DNA from: Bdellovibrionales bacterium
Lineage (GTDB): Bacteria > Bdellovibrionota > Bdellovibrionia > Bdellovibrionales > UBA840
Length of the DNA stretch: 5,486 nucleotides
Assembly (NCBI GenBank): GCA_020434605.1
Contig: JAGRAL010000295.1
Coordinates: 1 to 5,486, forward strand
Direction: 5' to 3'
In this document: in pieces, positions 1 to 5,464 of the stretch
How positions within the stretch are numbered: position 1 is the first letter of the stretch
How the letters are laid out: every line of letters starts with the position of its first letter
The notes under the pieces: generated by a model
Told to the model about the DNA's origin: nothing
Databases searched by the model: none
What the model saw: only the letters and a program-made list of their open reading frames with translations
Translations under genes and position numbers: made by a program

Positions 1-1
1 C

Positions 2-562
2 AAAACTTTTAAAGAAATGGCCGATCCTAAATGGAAAGGAAAGTTTGCGACAGGTAGCCCACTGGCTTCTGGTACTAACTTTACAACTGTTGCATTTCTA
101 CAAAAAGAATATGGTTGGGACTATTTTAAAGCATTAAGAAAAAACGATACTATCAGTGAAGGTGGAAACTCAGCAGTGATACGTCGAGTACAAACAAAAG
201 AAAGACCTGTAGGATGGGTTTTGTTAGAAAACGTATTACGCCTAAGTGAAGACTCAAATATTAAAATCATTTATCCTGATGATGGGGCAATTGTACAATC
301 TAATGTTTTGGCGATTATTAAGAAAAGTACACCTAGAACTAATGCAGAGAAAGTAGCGGATTGGTTTTTCTCACCAGAGGGACAAGCGGCTATGGTTAAA
401 TCCTATATGTATGCGGCTGTTCCTGGAGAAGCTCCAAAGGGTGCAAAGGATTTAGTAGAGGTAATGAAAAAAGCACCAGCTTGGACACCTGAGGTACTAA
501 AAGAAATCATGTCGAAGCGTGAAGAGATCAAAGAAGAATTTACCAACATCATGTTTCACTAA
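2..562 (+). CDS. ABC importer substrate-binding protein, C-terminal half (5' truncated by window)
   Basis: This is the periplasmic solute-binding component of an ABC importer of the AfuA/FbpA-like type (family 6 or related type 2 periplasmic binding fold). The frame is open to the first base of the window, so the ATG at 17 is an internal Met and not the start. About 186 residues are visible, roughly the C-terminal half of a usual 330-350 residue protein. Typical family features are a 'DPKWKGK' stretch followed by a GSPLASGT-like loop near the beginning, 'IYPDDGAIV' at about nt 268-294, and 'SPEGQAAM' at about nt 370-393, with a charged helical tail. It is followed after 11 nt by the permease gene, which supports its role. 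FbpA-type proteins carry a Tyr-Tyr iron ligand pair in the region that here reads GWVLLEN (nt 212-232), so iron is not assured; sugar phosphate or phosphonate are alternatives. The family call is firm and the substrate open. Confidence 0.88.
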   Translation, partial: KTFKEMADPKWKGKFATGSPLASGTNFTTVAFLQKEYGWDYFKALRKNDTISEGGNSAVIRRVQTKERPVGWVLLENVLRLSEDSNIKIIYPDDGAIVQSNVLAIIKKSTPRTNAEKVADWFFSPEGQAAMVKSYMYAAVPGEAPKGAKDLVEVMKKAPAWTPEVLKEIMSKREEIKEEFTNIMFH

Positions 563-567
563 GAGAG
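561..567 (+). promoter_or_regulatory. Ribosome binding site supporting the TTG start of the permease
   Basis: The purine run AAGAGAG overlaps the stop codon of the binding-protein gene and ends 6 nt before the TTG at 574. The Shine-Dalgarno match is weak, but no ATG is available near the N-terminal membrane segment, so it supports the TTG. The pairing with a non-AUG start could lower permease synthesis relative to the abundant binding protein (inference). Confidence 0.5.
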
Positions 568-573
568 TACACA

Positions 574-2229
574 TTGAAAAAGACTGTCTTAGGCTTATCA
601 ATATTTATATTGCTGGTACTCTGTGTATATCCGTTTTTAGAGCTTTTTCTAAAAGTGATATACTCTGGTCCTGGTGGTACCCTGTCATTTGATGCCTTTA
701 ACAGTGTATTAACAAGTGACACAATTCTAACTGCGGTCAAAAACACACTGCTGGTAAGTACCGCGGTTAGTTTACTAAGTTGTCTTGTTGGGATTCCACT
801 TGCTTGGTTATTATCTAGAACAGATTTTCCATGGAACCGAAGATTTAGATCATGGTTGTGTTTACCATACGCAATCCCTCCTTACATTGGTGCGATTGCT
901 TGGATTTTTTTAGCAAACCCTACGACGGGTTTACTTAACCGAATCCTGGGCCATTCATTTTTAAATGTATATACGTTTAGTGGACTAGTTTGGATAGAGA
1001 GTAGTTTTTTATACACATTTATACTATTAACAGTACATGCTTCCTTAGAGAGAATGGATTCTTCGTTTGAAGAAGCTGCTAGATTGTCTGGTGCTGGCCC
1101 ATTAAAAATTTTTAAAGACATCACATTGCCATTGATTCGTCCGTCAATTTTAGGTGGTGGTTTACTTGTGTTTTTAGCTACAGCCGCAAGTTTTGGTGTT
1201 CCTGCATTGATCGGTAGTCCAGCAAGAATATATTTAATTACTACTCAGATTTATACATTTCAAAAGATGGGATCAATGAGTGGGATATACCGTGCTGGCG
1301 CACTATCCATGCTACTACTTTTCTCAGCAGCTGTGACACTACTTATTCAACAGCGAATACTTAGAAAAAGCCAGTTTCAAACTGTATCGGGTAAGAGTAG
1401 CCGTCCAAGTTTAATCGAGCTAGGTAAATGGAAAACTCCAAGTGTAATTTTAGTGTGCGCCTTTTTATTTCTTGTATTTATATTACCACTATCTGGAGTT
1501 TTTATTTCGGCGCTTAGTAAAGTGCAGGGTGAATTTTCTTTTGATAATTGGACTTTTTCAAACTTTTACCGAGTTTTATTTGAAACACAAGAAACGGGCA
1601 GAGCCTTTTGGAACTCGTTTAGTTTGGGTGTAATTGCGGCAACACTAGCTTGTTTGTTGGGTGCGTTTTTGTCTTACATTCAAGTTAAGACAAAATTAAA
1701 AGGTAGAAATCTTTTAGACTTATTAGCATCACTTCCGTACTCAACTCCTGGAACGGTTGTAGCTTTAGCCCTAATCTTGGCGTTTAGTAATGGATTTTTT
1801 GGCGTAGGGCCAAGCCTTTATAACACTCTAGGAATGCTTGCTCTTGCCTACATTGTGAAATACTTGAGCTTTGCCATGAAAACTACGGCAGATGGCTATA
1901 GACAAATTGATGATGTGCTTGACGAAGCTTCGCGTGTGTCTGGAGCTGGATGGGGAAGAACCATGTTATATATATGGCTTCCTTTGATGAAGGCTCCTTT
2001 GGTGGCGGCTTGGTTTTTGATATTTATGCCTGTGGTAAGTGAATTGACGATGACAATTTTACTTACGGGGCCAGGCTTAGAGACGGTGGGTACAGTTATT
2101 TTTCAATTACAGGAGTACGCAGATGCTAGCGGCGGGAGTGCCTCGGTATTAGCAATTTTAGTTGTTATGTTAGTGGTTTTAGTAAATTGGATTGTTAAGA
2201 AAAGTTCTGATGGAAGGTATGGTTTATGA
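574..2229 (+). CDS. ABC importer permease, fused two-domain (FbpB/AfuB-like)
   Basis: This is the inner-membrane channel of the importer, with two MetI-like permease domains fused in one 551-residue chain, as in FbpB, AfuB and ThiP. About 12 hydrophobic segments are visible, roughly at residues 5-27, 56-80, 97-114, 133-155, 191-215, 242-260, 289-313, 346-370, 390-407, 417-434, 475-498 and 523-542. Each half carries an EAA cytoplasmic loop that docks on the ATPase: EEAARLSGAG at 166-175 followed by LPLIRP, and DEASRVSGAG at 450-459 followed by LPLMKAP. The start is a TTG at 574, with the purine run AAGAGAG at 561-567 as a modest ribosome binding site. The next in-frame Met is residue 161, which would remove the first domain's core, so TTG is preferred. 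The stop overlaps the ATPase start. Length is normal for a fused permease. Transported solute is not evident from the sequence. Confidence 0.93.
   Translation: MKKTVLGLSIFILLVLCVYPFLELFLKVIYSGPGGTLSFDAFNSVLTSDTILTAVKNTLLVSTAVSLLSCLVGIPLAWLLSRTDFPWNRRFRSWLCLPYAIPPYIGAIAWIFLANPTTGLLNRILGHSFLNVYTFSGLVWIESSFLYTFILLTVHASLERMDSSFEEAARLSGAGPLKIFKDITLPLIRPSILGGGLLVFLATAASFGVPALIGSPARIYLITTQIYTFQKMGSMSGIYRAGALSMLLLFSAAVTLLIQQRILRKSQFQTVSGKSSRPSLIELGKWKTPSVILVCAFLFLVFILPLSGVFISALSKVQGEFSFDNWTFSNFYRVLFETQETGRAFWNSFSLGVIAATLACLLGAFLSYIQVKTKLKGRNLLDLLASLPYSTPGTVVALALILAFSNGFFGVGPSLYNTLGMLALAYIVKYLSFAMKTTADGYRQIDDVLDEASRVSGAGWGRTMLYIWLPLMKAPLVAAWFLIFMPVVSELTMTILLTGPGLETVGTVIFQLQEYADASGGSASVLAILVVMLVVLVNWIVKKSSDGRYGL
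2212..2217 (+). promoter_or_regulatory. Ribosome binding site of the ABC ATPase gene
   Basis: GGAAGG lies inside the 3' end of the permease gene, 8 nt before the ATG at 2226. It is a good Shine-Dalgarno match and fixes the ATG that overlaps the permease stop codon, which indicates translational coupling. Confidence 0.65.
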
Positions 2230-2954
2230 GTCAGGTAAAATTTGAAGGTATTAAAAAACAATACGCAGCCGATGTGTTTGCTGTTAGTGATTTTACTTTA
2301 ACGATCGAGGACGGGGAGTTTGTTTCATTTTTAGGTCCATCAGGATGCGGTAAAACAACAACCTTAAGAATGATTGCAGGACTTGAAAAAAACACGCATG
2401 GAAAAATATATCTAGGAGACGACTTAGTGTCAGATCCTGAGAATAAATTTTTTCTACCGCCCGAAAAGCGTCATGTGGGTATGGTTTTTCAATCCTATGC
2501 TGTGTGGCCTCATATGAATGTTTACGACAATGTTGCCTACCCATTAAAGATACAAAAAGTACCTAAAGACGAGATTGAAAAGCGTGTTTTAGAGATGCTA
2601 AAAGTAGTCGAGCTAAATGGTTTAGAAAAAAGAATGCCTAACCAGTTGAGCGGCGGACAACAGCAGCGTGTAGCCCTTGCAAGGGGTTTGGTGATGCAAC
2701 CTAAAGTATTGTTATTAGATGAGCCGCTTTCTAATTTGGATGCAAAATTAAGAGAAAAAATGCGAACAGACATACGTGCGATCCAGCAATCTCTAAAGTT
2801 AACAGTTGTCTATGTAACACATGATCAAATTGAAGCTAATACGATGAGTGATAGAATAGTGATAATGAAGTCGGGTAAAATACTACAAGTAGGTAGTCCT
2901 AAAGAGATAAAGAGTAACCCAGTGAATGACTTCGTAAGAGAGTTCATCCAGTAG
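2226..2954 (+). CDS. ABC importer ATP-binding protein (short form, no TOBE domain)
   Basis: This is the cytoplasmic ATPase that powers the importer. All nucleotide-binding motifs are intact in the 242 residues: Walker A GPSGCGKTT at 37-45, Q-loop Gln89 in VFQSYAVWPHM, ABC signature LSGGQQQ at 141-147, Walker B VLLLDEP at 161-167, D-loop SNLDAKL at 169-175, and switch His199 in VTHD. The YAVWPHMNVYDNVAYPL stretch is typical of the ferric-iron/sugar-phosphate importer ATPases. FbpC, AfuC and PotA-type subunits usually run to about 350 residues with a C-terminal TOBE regulatory domain. This one ends right after the ATPase domain (NPVNDFVREFIQ), so that domain is absent. The ATG overlaps the permease stop (ATGA), and the GGAAGG site fits this start. 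The gene is compact and the next gene starts 7 nt later, so there is no room for a broken-off TOBE remnant. Substrate is unresolved. Confidence 0.93.
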   Translation: MSQVKFEGIKKQYAADVFAVSDFTLTIEDGEFVSFLGPSGCGKTTTLRMIAGLEKNTHGKIYLGDDLVSDPENKFFLPPEKRHVGMVFQSYAVWPHMNVYDNVAYPLKIQKVPKDEIEKRVLEMLKVVELNGLEKRMPNQLSGGQQQRVALARGLVMQPKVLLLDEPLSNLDAKLREKMRTDIRAIQQSLKLTVVYVTHDQIEANTMSDRIVIMKSGKILQVGSPKEIKSNPVNDFVREFIQ

Positions 2955-2961
2955 GTGTAAA

Positions 2962-3771
2962 ATGTCTGACATCAAATATTTGCATGGATTTAGTAGCGAA
3001 GAGCAAGATCGCCTTATCGACCAGGCAGAATCACTAGCTTCTGAGCTATATCAGTATGTAAATTGGCCCCCTCAGTCGCATATTTTAGAAGTGGCTTGTG
3101 GGGTAGGGGCACAGTCAAAACTCTTGTTAGATAAATTCAAAGATATCAAAATTACTGGTATTGATGTTTCAGATGACCAATTGCGTGTGGCCGAAAAACG
3201 CTTACACAGTGAAATCGCTCAATCTAGATTTTTCTTAAAAAAAGATGATGCTATGAATATGTCTTTTAAGAGTGAAAGTTTTGATGGAGCCTACTTGTGT
3301 TGGGTTTTAGAGCATCTACCTAATCCACAGTTAGCTCTAAACGAGGTTTACCGAGTTCTAAAAGGTGGAGCTAAGGTATTTATCAATGAAGTACAAAACC
3401 ATACATTCTTTTTGCATCCATATAGTCCTGCAACTCTAAAGTATTGGTATGAGTTTAATGATCATCAATGGAATATTGGTGGGGATCCATTCGTAGGATC
3501 TAAGATGGGTAATTATTTAAAAGCAGCAGGTTTTTCTAATATAGAAGTAAAAACAAGAAGTTTACACTACGACAATCGCGAACCACAAAAACGAGAAGAG
3601 CGTATAACCTATTGGACCCGCCTTTTATTAAGTGGTGCTCCTGCGCTACTCGATATTGGTAAAATTGATAAAGCTACAGTGGAAGAAATGAAGTTAGAAT
3701 TAGAGGCCCTTAAAAAGGACCCCAACTCAGTTTTTTATTATAGTTTTATGTTTGCAGAGGCCACTAAGTAG
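2962..3771 (+). CDS. Class I SAM-dependent methyltransferase
   Basis: This is a 269-residue cytoplasmic methyltransferase with a Rossmann-type SAM-binding core. Motif I is ILEVACGVGA at 41-50 (Ala45 sits at the usual first Gly, while Gly47 and Gly49 are kept). The acidic loop is TGIDVSDDQL at 65-74 (Asp68 expected to hold the SAM ribose), and motif II-like DDAMNMSF is at 95-102. The LEHLPNP loop is at 116-122, followed by EVYRVLKGG at 128-136. The N-terminal YLHGFSSEEQDRL resembles the lead-in of a widespread, poorly characterised methyltransferase group. The acceptor, small molecule or other, cannot be read from the sequence. The ATG is preceded by AGGTG at 2953-2957, 4 nt upstream and overlapping the ATPase stop codon, so co-transcription with the importer is likely. 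No membrane segment is seen. It could be an unrelated passenger gene in the operon. Confidence 0.87.
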   Translation: MSDIKYLHGFSSEEQDRLIDQAESLASELYQYVNWPPQSHILEVACGVGAQSKLLLDKFKDIKITGIDVSDDQLRVAEKRLHSEIAQSRFFLKKDDAMNMSFKSESFDGAYLCWVLEHLPNPQLALNEVYRVLKGGAKVFINEVQNHTFFLHPYSPATLKYWYEFNDHQWNIGGDPFVGSKMGNYLKAAGFSNIEVKTRSLHYDNREPQKREERITYWTRLLLSGAPALLDIGKIDKATVEEMKLELEALKKDPNSVFYYSFMFAEATK

Positions 3772-3787
3772 CTTATTTATCGCTACT
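3767..3787. other. Small hairpin at the convergent gene junction
   Basis: AGTAGC at 3767-3772 pairs perfectly with GCTACT at 3782-3787 around a 9-nt loop, spanning both stop codons (3769-3771 on +, 3773-3775 on -). There is no T-run on either side, so it is not a standard intrinsic terminator. With one base between the two genes, transcription from each side must end inside the other gene or by another mechanism. Chance is possible for a 6-bp stem. Confidence 0.3.
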
Positions 3788-5131
3788 GCCACCTGTACCA
3801 TCGCACGACACAATTTGATTACATGCCATGATTGGCTTTGGTATGTCAGAGCAGTAGCTAGCGTTTACAGGCTCACTCTTAGAGTTTACGCACATCTTAT
3901 CGATATACATCGAACTCTCATCTTGGCCTTCGCATCTAAAGTCACAAGTGATAGAGTAAGTTTCTTCAGGATCATCCTCGCATACAGTCGGGCAGCTAAT
4001 ACCTGTAGTATCTAGACCGTCACAGTTTACTGCAGCAGCAGGTTGTCCTTGTGAGTTTTCGCATCTCAAACCATTAGGTAACTCTGAACCATCAGGAGTA
4101 CCATTACATCTTAAGTCGCAACCTACTTGAAAGCCATTTGTGACATGGGCTCTTAAAAAGTATTGCTGCATTGTTAATTTTCCATCAACCACTCTCGGAG
4201 CGTCTGCGCGAATTTGGATGTCATCTCTAGCTTCTTGAAATAAGTATTCAAGACTTAATTGATCACTTACAGGTGCATTGTCGATATACCAATTGATTTC
4301 ACCAGTAAAACCAAGACATCTAGGTATCATGGCATTAAACGTTACCATATCGCCAACCACTAAGTGGTCTAAGTCTTTATCAGCACCAATTCCTTCTGCT
4401 GGCTTACATAAAACATCATCAGTTACAACCTTGATCACCTTACTTACGTAATGCACATCTGGGTCATGAGCGTATGTCACTTCTGCCGCTATCTCATATT
4501 CACCGATTTCACTAAAAGGTATATCAGCTACATTTCCATCGAACTCGTATATAATTGTTCTTTTTACTGTAGTAGTGCTAACTACCCAATGTGTACTGTA
4601 TAAAGCAACGGCTAAACATGGACTGTTGAAATTTAACCTTACACGTAGTCTACCATCTCTTAAATCCCACTCTGGCATTGGTTGATTTAGATCTAATTGG
4701 TCAGATAAGATTTTTAAATTATTTAAATCAAGGCAAGTATTTGAAGTTGGATCGATTACATTTACAACTAAATTGTTTTTTACTATCCACTCGTCATCAC
4801 CAGCAAATTTACCTCTTACTGAAAACGTAACTTGGCCTACGTGATCAAATTGTCTGATCGAAGTAGCTCCAGCCATATTTTGGCCGTCATCAAAATCCCA
4901 AACCACTTCTTCTAAAACATGGTCATCTGATGTCGCTGAAAAATGACCTAAGTTACCAACATCAAGCTCTTGTGTGTATGTTACTTTAAAATCAGGCTTT
5001 CCATTGGCTTGGATACTGTCTAAGGTACTAAACTCAACATCATTTTTTCCACAGTTTTGATAAGATACTGTTAGGCCAAAAGATAATAAGAATAGGGACA
5101 TTATTTTTACGTATTTTGATGCATTTCTCAT
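3773..5131 (-). CDS. Cysteine-rich Ig/PKD-like exported lipoprotein with two TSP1-like modules
   Basis: This is a 452-residue exported protein of unknown function. Residues 1-26 form a signal peptide (charged start, hydrophobic 9-23) ending in VSYQN before Cys27, so a lipoprotein is likely although the lipobox is non-standard. Residues about 47-127 look PKD-like (VVWDFDDGQ at 76-84, then FDHVGQVTFSV). Residues about 133-238 and 241-333 look like two more Ig-type beta domains (SEIGEYEIAAEV; VVGDMVTFNA and INWYIDNAPV). Residues 338-384 and 396-443 are two copies of a six-Cys module with shared spacing C-x3-C-x13/14-C-x12-C-x9-C-x3/5-C, similar to thrombospondin type 1 repeats but lacking their Trp residues. 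The tail is polar. The ATG at 5129-5131 has GAAG 7 nt upstream. It converges on the methyltransferase with a 1-nt gap. Adhesion or surface binding is a guess from architecture only. Confidence 0.85.
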   Translation of the reverse strand: MRNASKYVKIMSLFLLSFGLTVSYQNCGKNDVEFSTLDSIQANGKPDFKVTYTQELDVGNLGHFSATSDDHVLEEVVWDFDDGQNMAGATSIRQFDHVGQVTFSVRGKFAGDDEWIVKNNLVVNVIDPTSNTCLDLNNLKILSDQLDLNQPMPEWDLRDGRLRVRLNFNSPCLAVALYSTHWVVSTTTVKRTIIYEFDGNVADIPFSEIGEYEIAAEVTYAHDPDVHYVSKVIKVVTDDVLCKPAEGIGADKDLDHLVVGDMVTFNAMIPRCLGFTGEINWYIDNAPVSDQLSLEYLFQEARDDIQIRADAPRVVDGKLTMQQYFLRAHVTNGFQVGCDLRCNGTPDGSELPNGLRCENSQGQPAAAVNCDGLDTTGISCPTVCEDDPEETYSITCDFRCEGQDESSMYIDKMCVNSKSEPVNASYCSDIPKPIMACNQIVSCDGTGGSSDK

Positions 5132-5138
5132 GTCTATT

Positions 5139-5142
5139 CTTC
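5139..5142 (-). promoter_or_regulatory. Weak ribosome binding site of the lipoprotein gene
   Basis: On the minus strand GAAG lies 7 nt before the ATG at 5131. The match is short but correctly placed, and no in-frame alternative start gives as good a signal peptide. Confidence 0.4.
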
Positions 5143-5149
5143 GGTCTAG

Positions 5150-5176
5150 ACTGTATCAAACTTGAGACTTTCTCAA
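5150..5176 (-). promoter_or_regulatory. Candidate promoter of the lipoprotein gene (extended -10)
   Basis: Reading the minus strand, TGATACAGT (5158-5150) matches an extended -10 element (TGn followed by TACAGT, 4 of 6 to TATAAT). TTGAGA (5176-5171) is 5 of 6 to the -35 consensus but only 15 nt upstream, shorter than the usual 17, which the extended -10 could offset. Transcription would begin near 5143 and give a leader of about 12 nt. The -35 lies inside an inverted repeat, which would let a bound repressor block it. Confidence 0.4.
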
Positions 5177-5184
5177 AATGAGAC
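5162..5184. promoter_or_regulatory. Operator-like inverted repeat with a third half-site
   Basis: TTGAGA (5162-5167) and TCTCAA (5171-5176) are a perfect inverted repeat around a 3-nt centre. The half-site TGAGAC occurs at 5163-5168 and again at 5179-5184, 16 nt apart start to start. The element overlaps the putative -35 of the lipoprotein promoter, the usual place for a repressor site. No regulator gene is in the window, and the binding protein is unknown. Confidence 0.35.
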
Positions 5185-5298
5185 ACTTTTACTCTAAGGC
5201 ATAGAAGCCTTGCGTTAGAGGCTTGAAATGACTAGAGCTTTTACAATCAGCTCGACACAAAAATCACCCTATGTTAACTACTTACACCTAAAAGTCCT

Positions 5299-5329
5299 GG
5301 AGAGGTGGCCGAGTGGTTGAAGGCGCACT
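5299..5329 (+). pseudogene. tRNA-Ser-like 5' domain, truncated in the anticodon stem
   Basis: This segment matches the 5' end of a typical bacterial tRNA-Ser: acceptor strand GGAGAGG at 5299-5305, then TG, D-stem GCC (5308-5310) and GGC (5322-5324) around the loop GAGTGGTTGAA, then GCAC. After that the cloverleaf fails. CACTT at 5326-5330 has no partner (the positions for the 3' strand read CGTAA), and no Ser anticodon sits in the loop. No CCTCTCC acceptor partner or GTTCGAATC-type T-loop is found before the next copy at 5465. I read it as a fragment, from duplication or integration, rather than a working tRNA. The first 22 nt are identical to 5465-5486. Confidence 0.6.
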
Positions 5330-5331
5330 TG

Positions 5332-5374
5332 TGCCAGCGTAAAAAGCCACAATGGTGGGTTTTTATGTTGAGCA
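5332..5374. terminator. Long imperfect hairpin with flanking A5/T5 tracts, possible bidirectional terminator
   Basis: CCAC (5347-5350) pairs with GTGG (5355-5358) around loop AATG. After one G-G mismatch, AAAAA (5341-5345) pairs with TTTTT (5360-5364), and the pairing continues through 5335-5340 with 5365-5370 (including two G-U pairs) and, past a bulged A at 5371, 5332-5334 with 5372-5374. The short GC stem followed by T5 resembles an intrinsic terminator, and the mirrored A-tract would make it work on both strands. No gene ends immediately upstream on the + strand, so the terminator role is uncertain. The pairing itself is plain. Confidence 0.4.
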
Positions 5375-5382
5375 TGGAAGGA

Positions 5383-5407
5383 GACAAGAAAATTTATTTT
5401 CTTGGTC
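5383..5407. other. Perfect 8-bp hairpin, extended by 2 bp across a bulge
   Basis: CAAGAAAA (5385-5392) pairs exactly with TTTTCTTG (5397-5404) around the tetraloop TTTA. With G5405 bulged, GA (5383-5384) also pairs with TC (5406-5407). No T-run follows, so it is not a classic terminator. It lies directly after the 5332-5374 hairpin, so a transcript across here would be strongly folded. Function unknown. Confidence 0.4.
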
Positions 5408-5464
5408 GACTGAGCGGCGTGCCGACTCTAGGAGCTGAAGTTAAAAACTGAATATCATGTATGC

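Noticed and set aside
549..2773. Several 65-83 codon minus-strand open frames inside the importer genes
   Set aside because: They are antisense to clearly coding permease and ATPase sequence and show no family features.
574..2954. Thiamine importer (ThiP/ThiQ) in view of the fused permease and short ATPase
   Set aside because: The ATPase Q-loop region (YAVWPHMNV) and the binding protein's YPDDGAIV motif fit the iron/sugar-phosphate class better than the thiamine system.
3752..4015. 87-codon + strand open frame overlapping the lipoprotein gene
   Set aside because: It lies antisense to the Cys-rich coding region, has no ribosome binding site or recognisable domain, and its residues look like a reverse-frame shadow.
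5252..5280. Promoter for the tRNA-like fragment (TCGACA at 5252-5257, TAACTA at 5275-5280; also TACAAT at 5242-5247)
   Set aside because: The -35-like TCGACA has only a 2 of 6 match at the correctly spaced -10, and the good -10-like TACAAT has no matching -35. Too weak to annotate.
5299..5390. A complete functional tRNA-Ser
   Set aside because: The anticodon stem cannot form, no Ser anticodon is placed correctly, and no T-arm or matching acceptor 3' strand follows.
5352..5438. 28-codon open frame beginning at ATG 5352
   Set aside because: It is short, lies in the loop and 3' arm of a strong hairpin, has no ribosome binding site and resembles no protein.
5330..5464. Group I intron interrupting a tRNA-Ser
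   Set aside because: The stretch is too short for a usual group I intron, core motifs are not recognisable, and it is followed by another tRNA 5' end instead of a 3' exon.
5299..5464. Retron msr-msd RNA or signal recognition particle RNA
   Set aside because: Two hairpins alone are not enough. No reverse transcriptase is present, and the conserved SRP RNA apical motif is missing.
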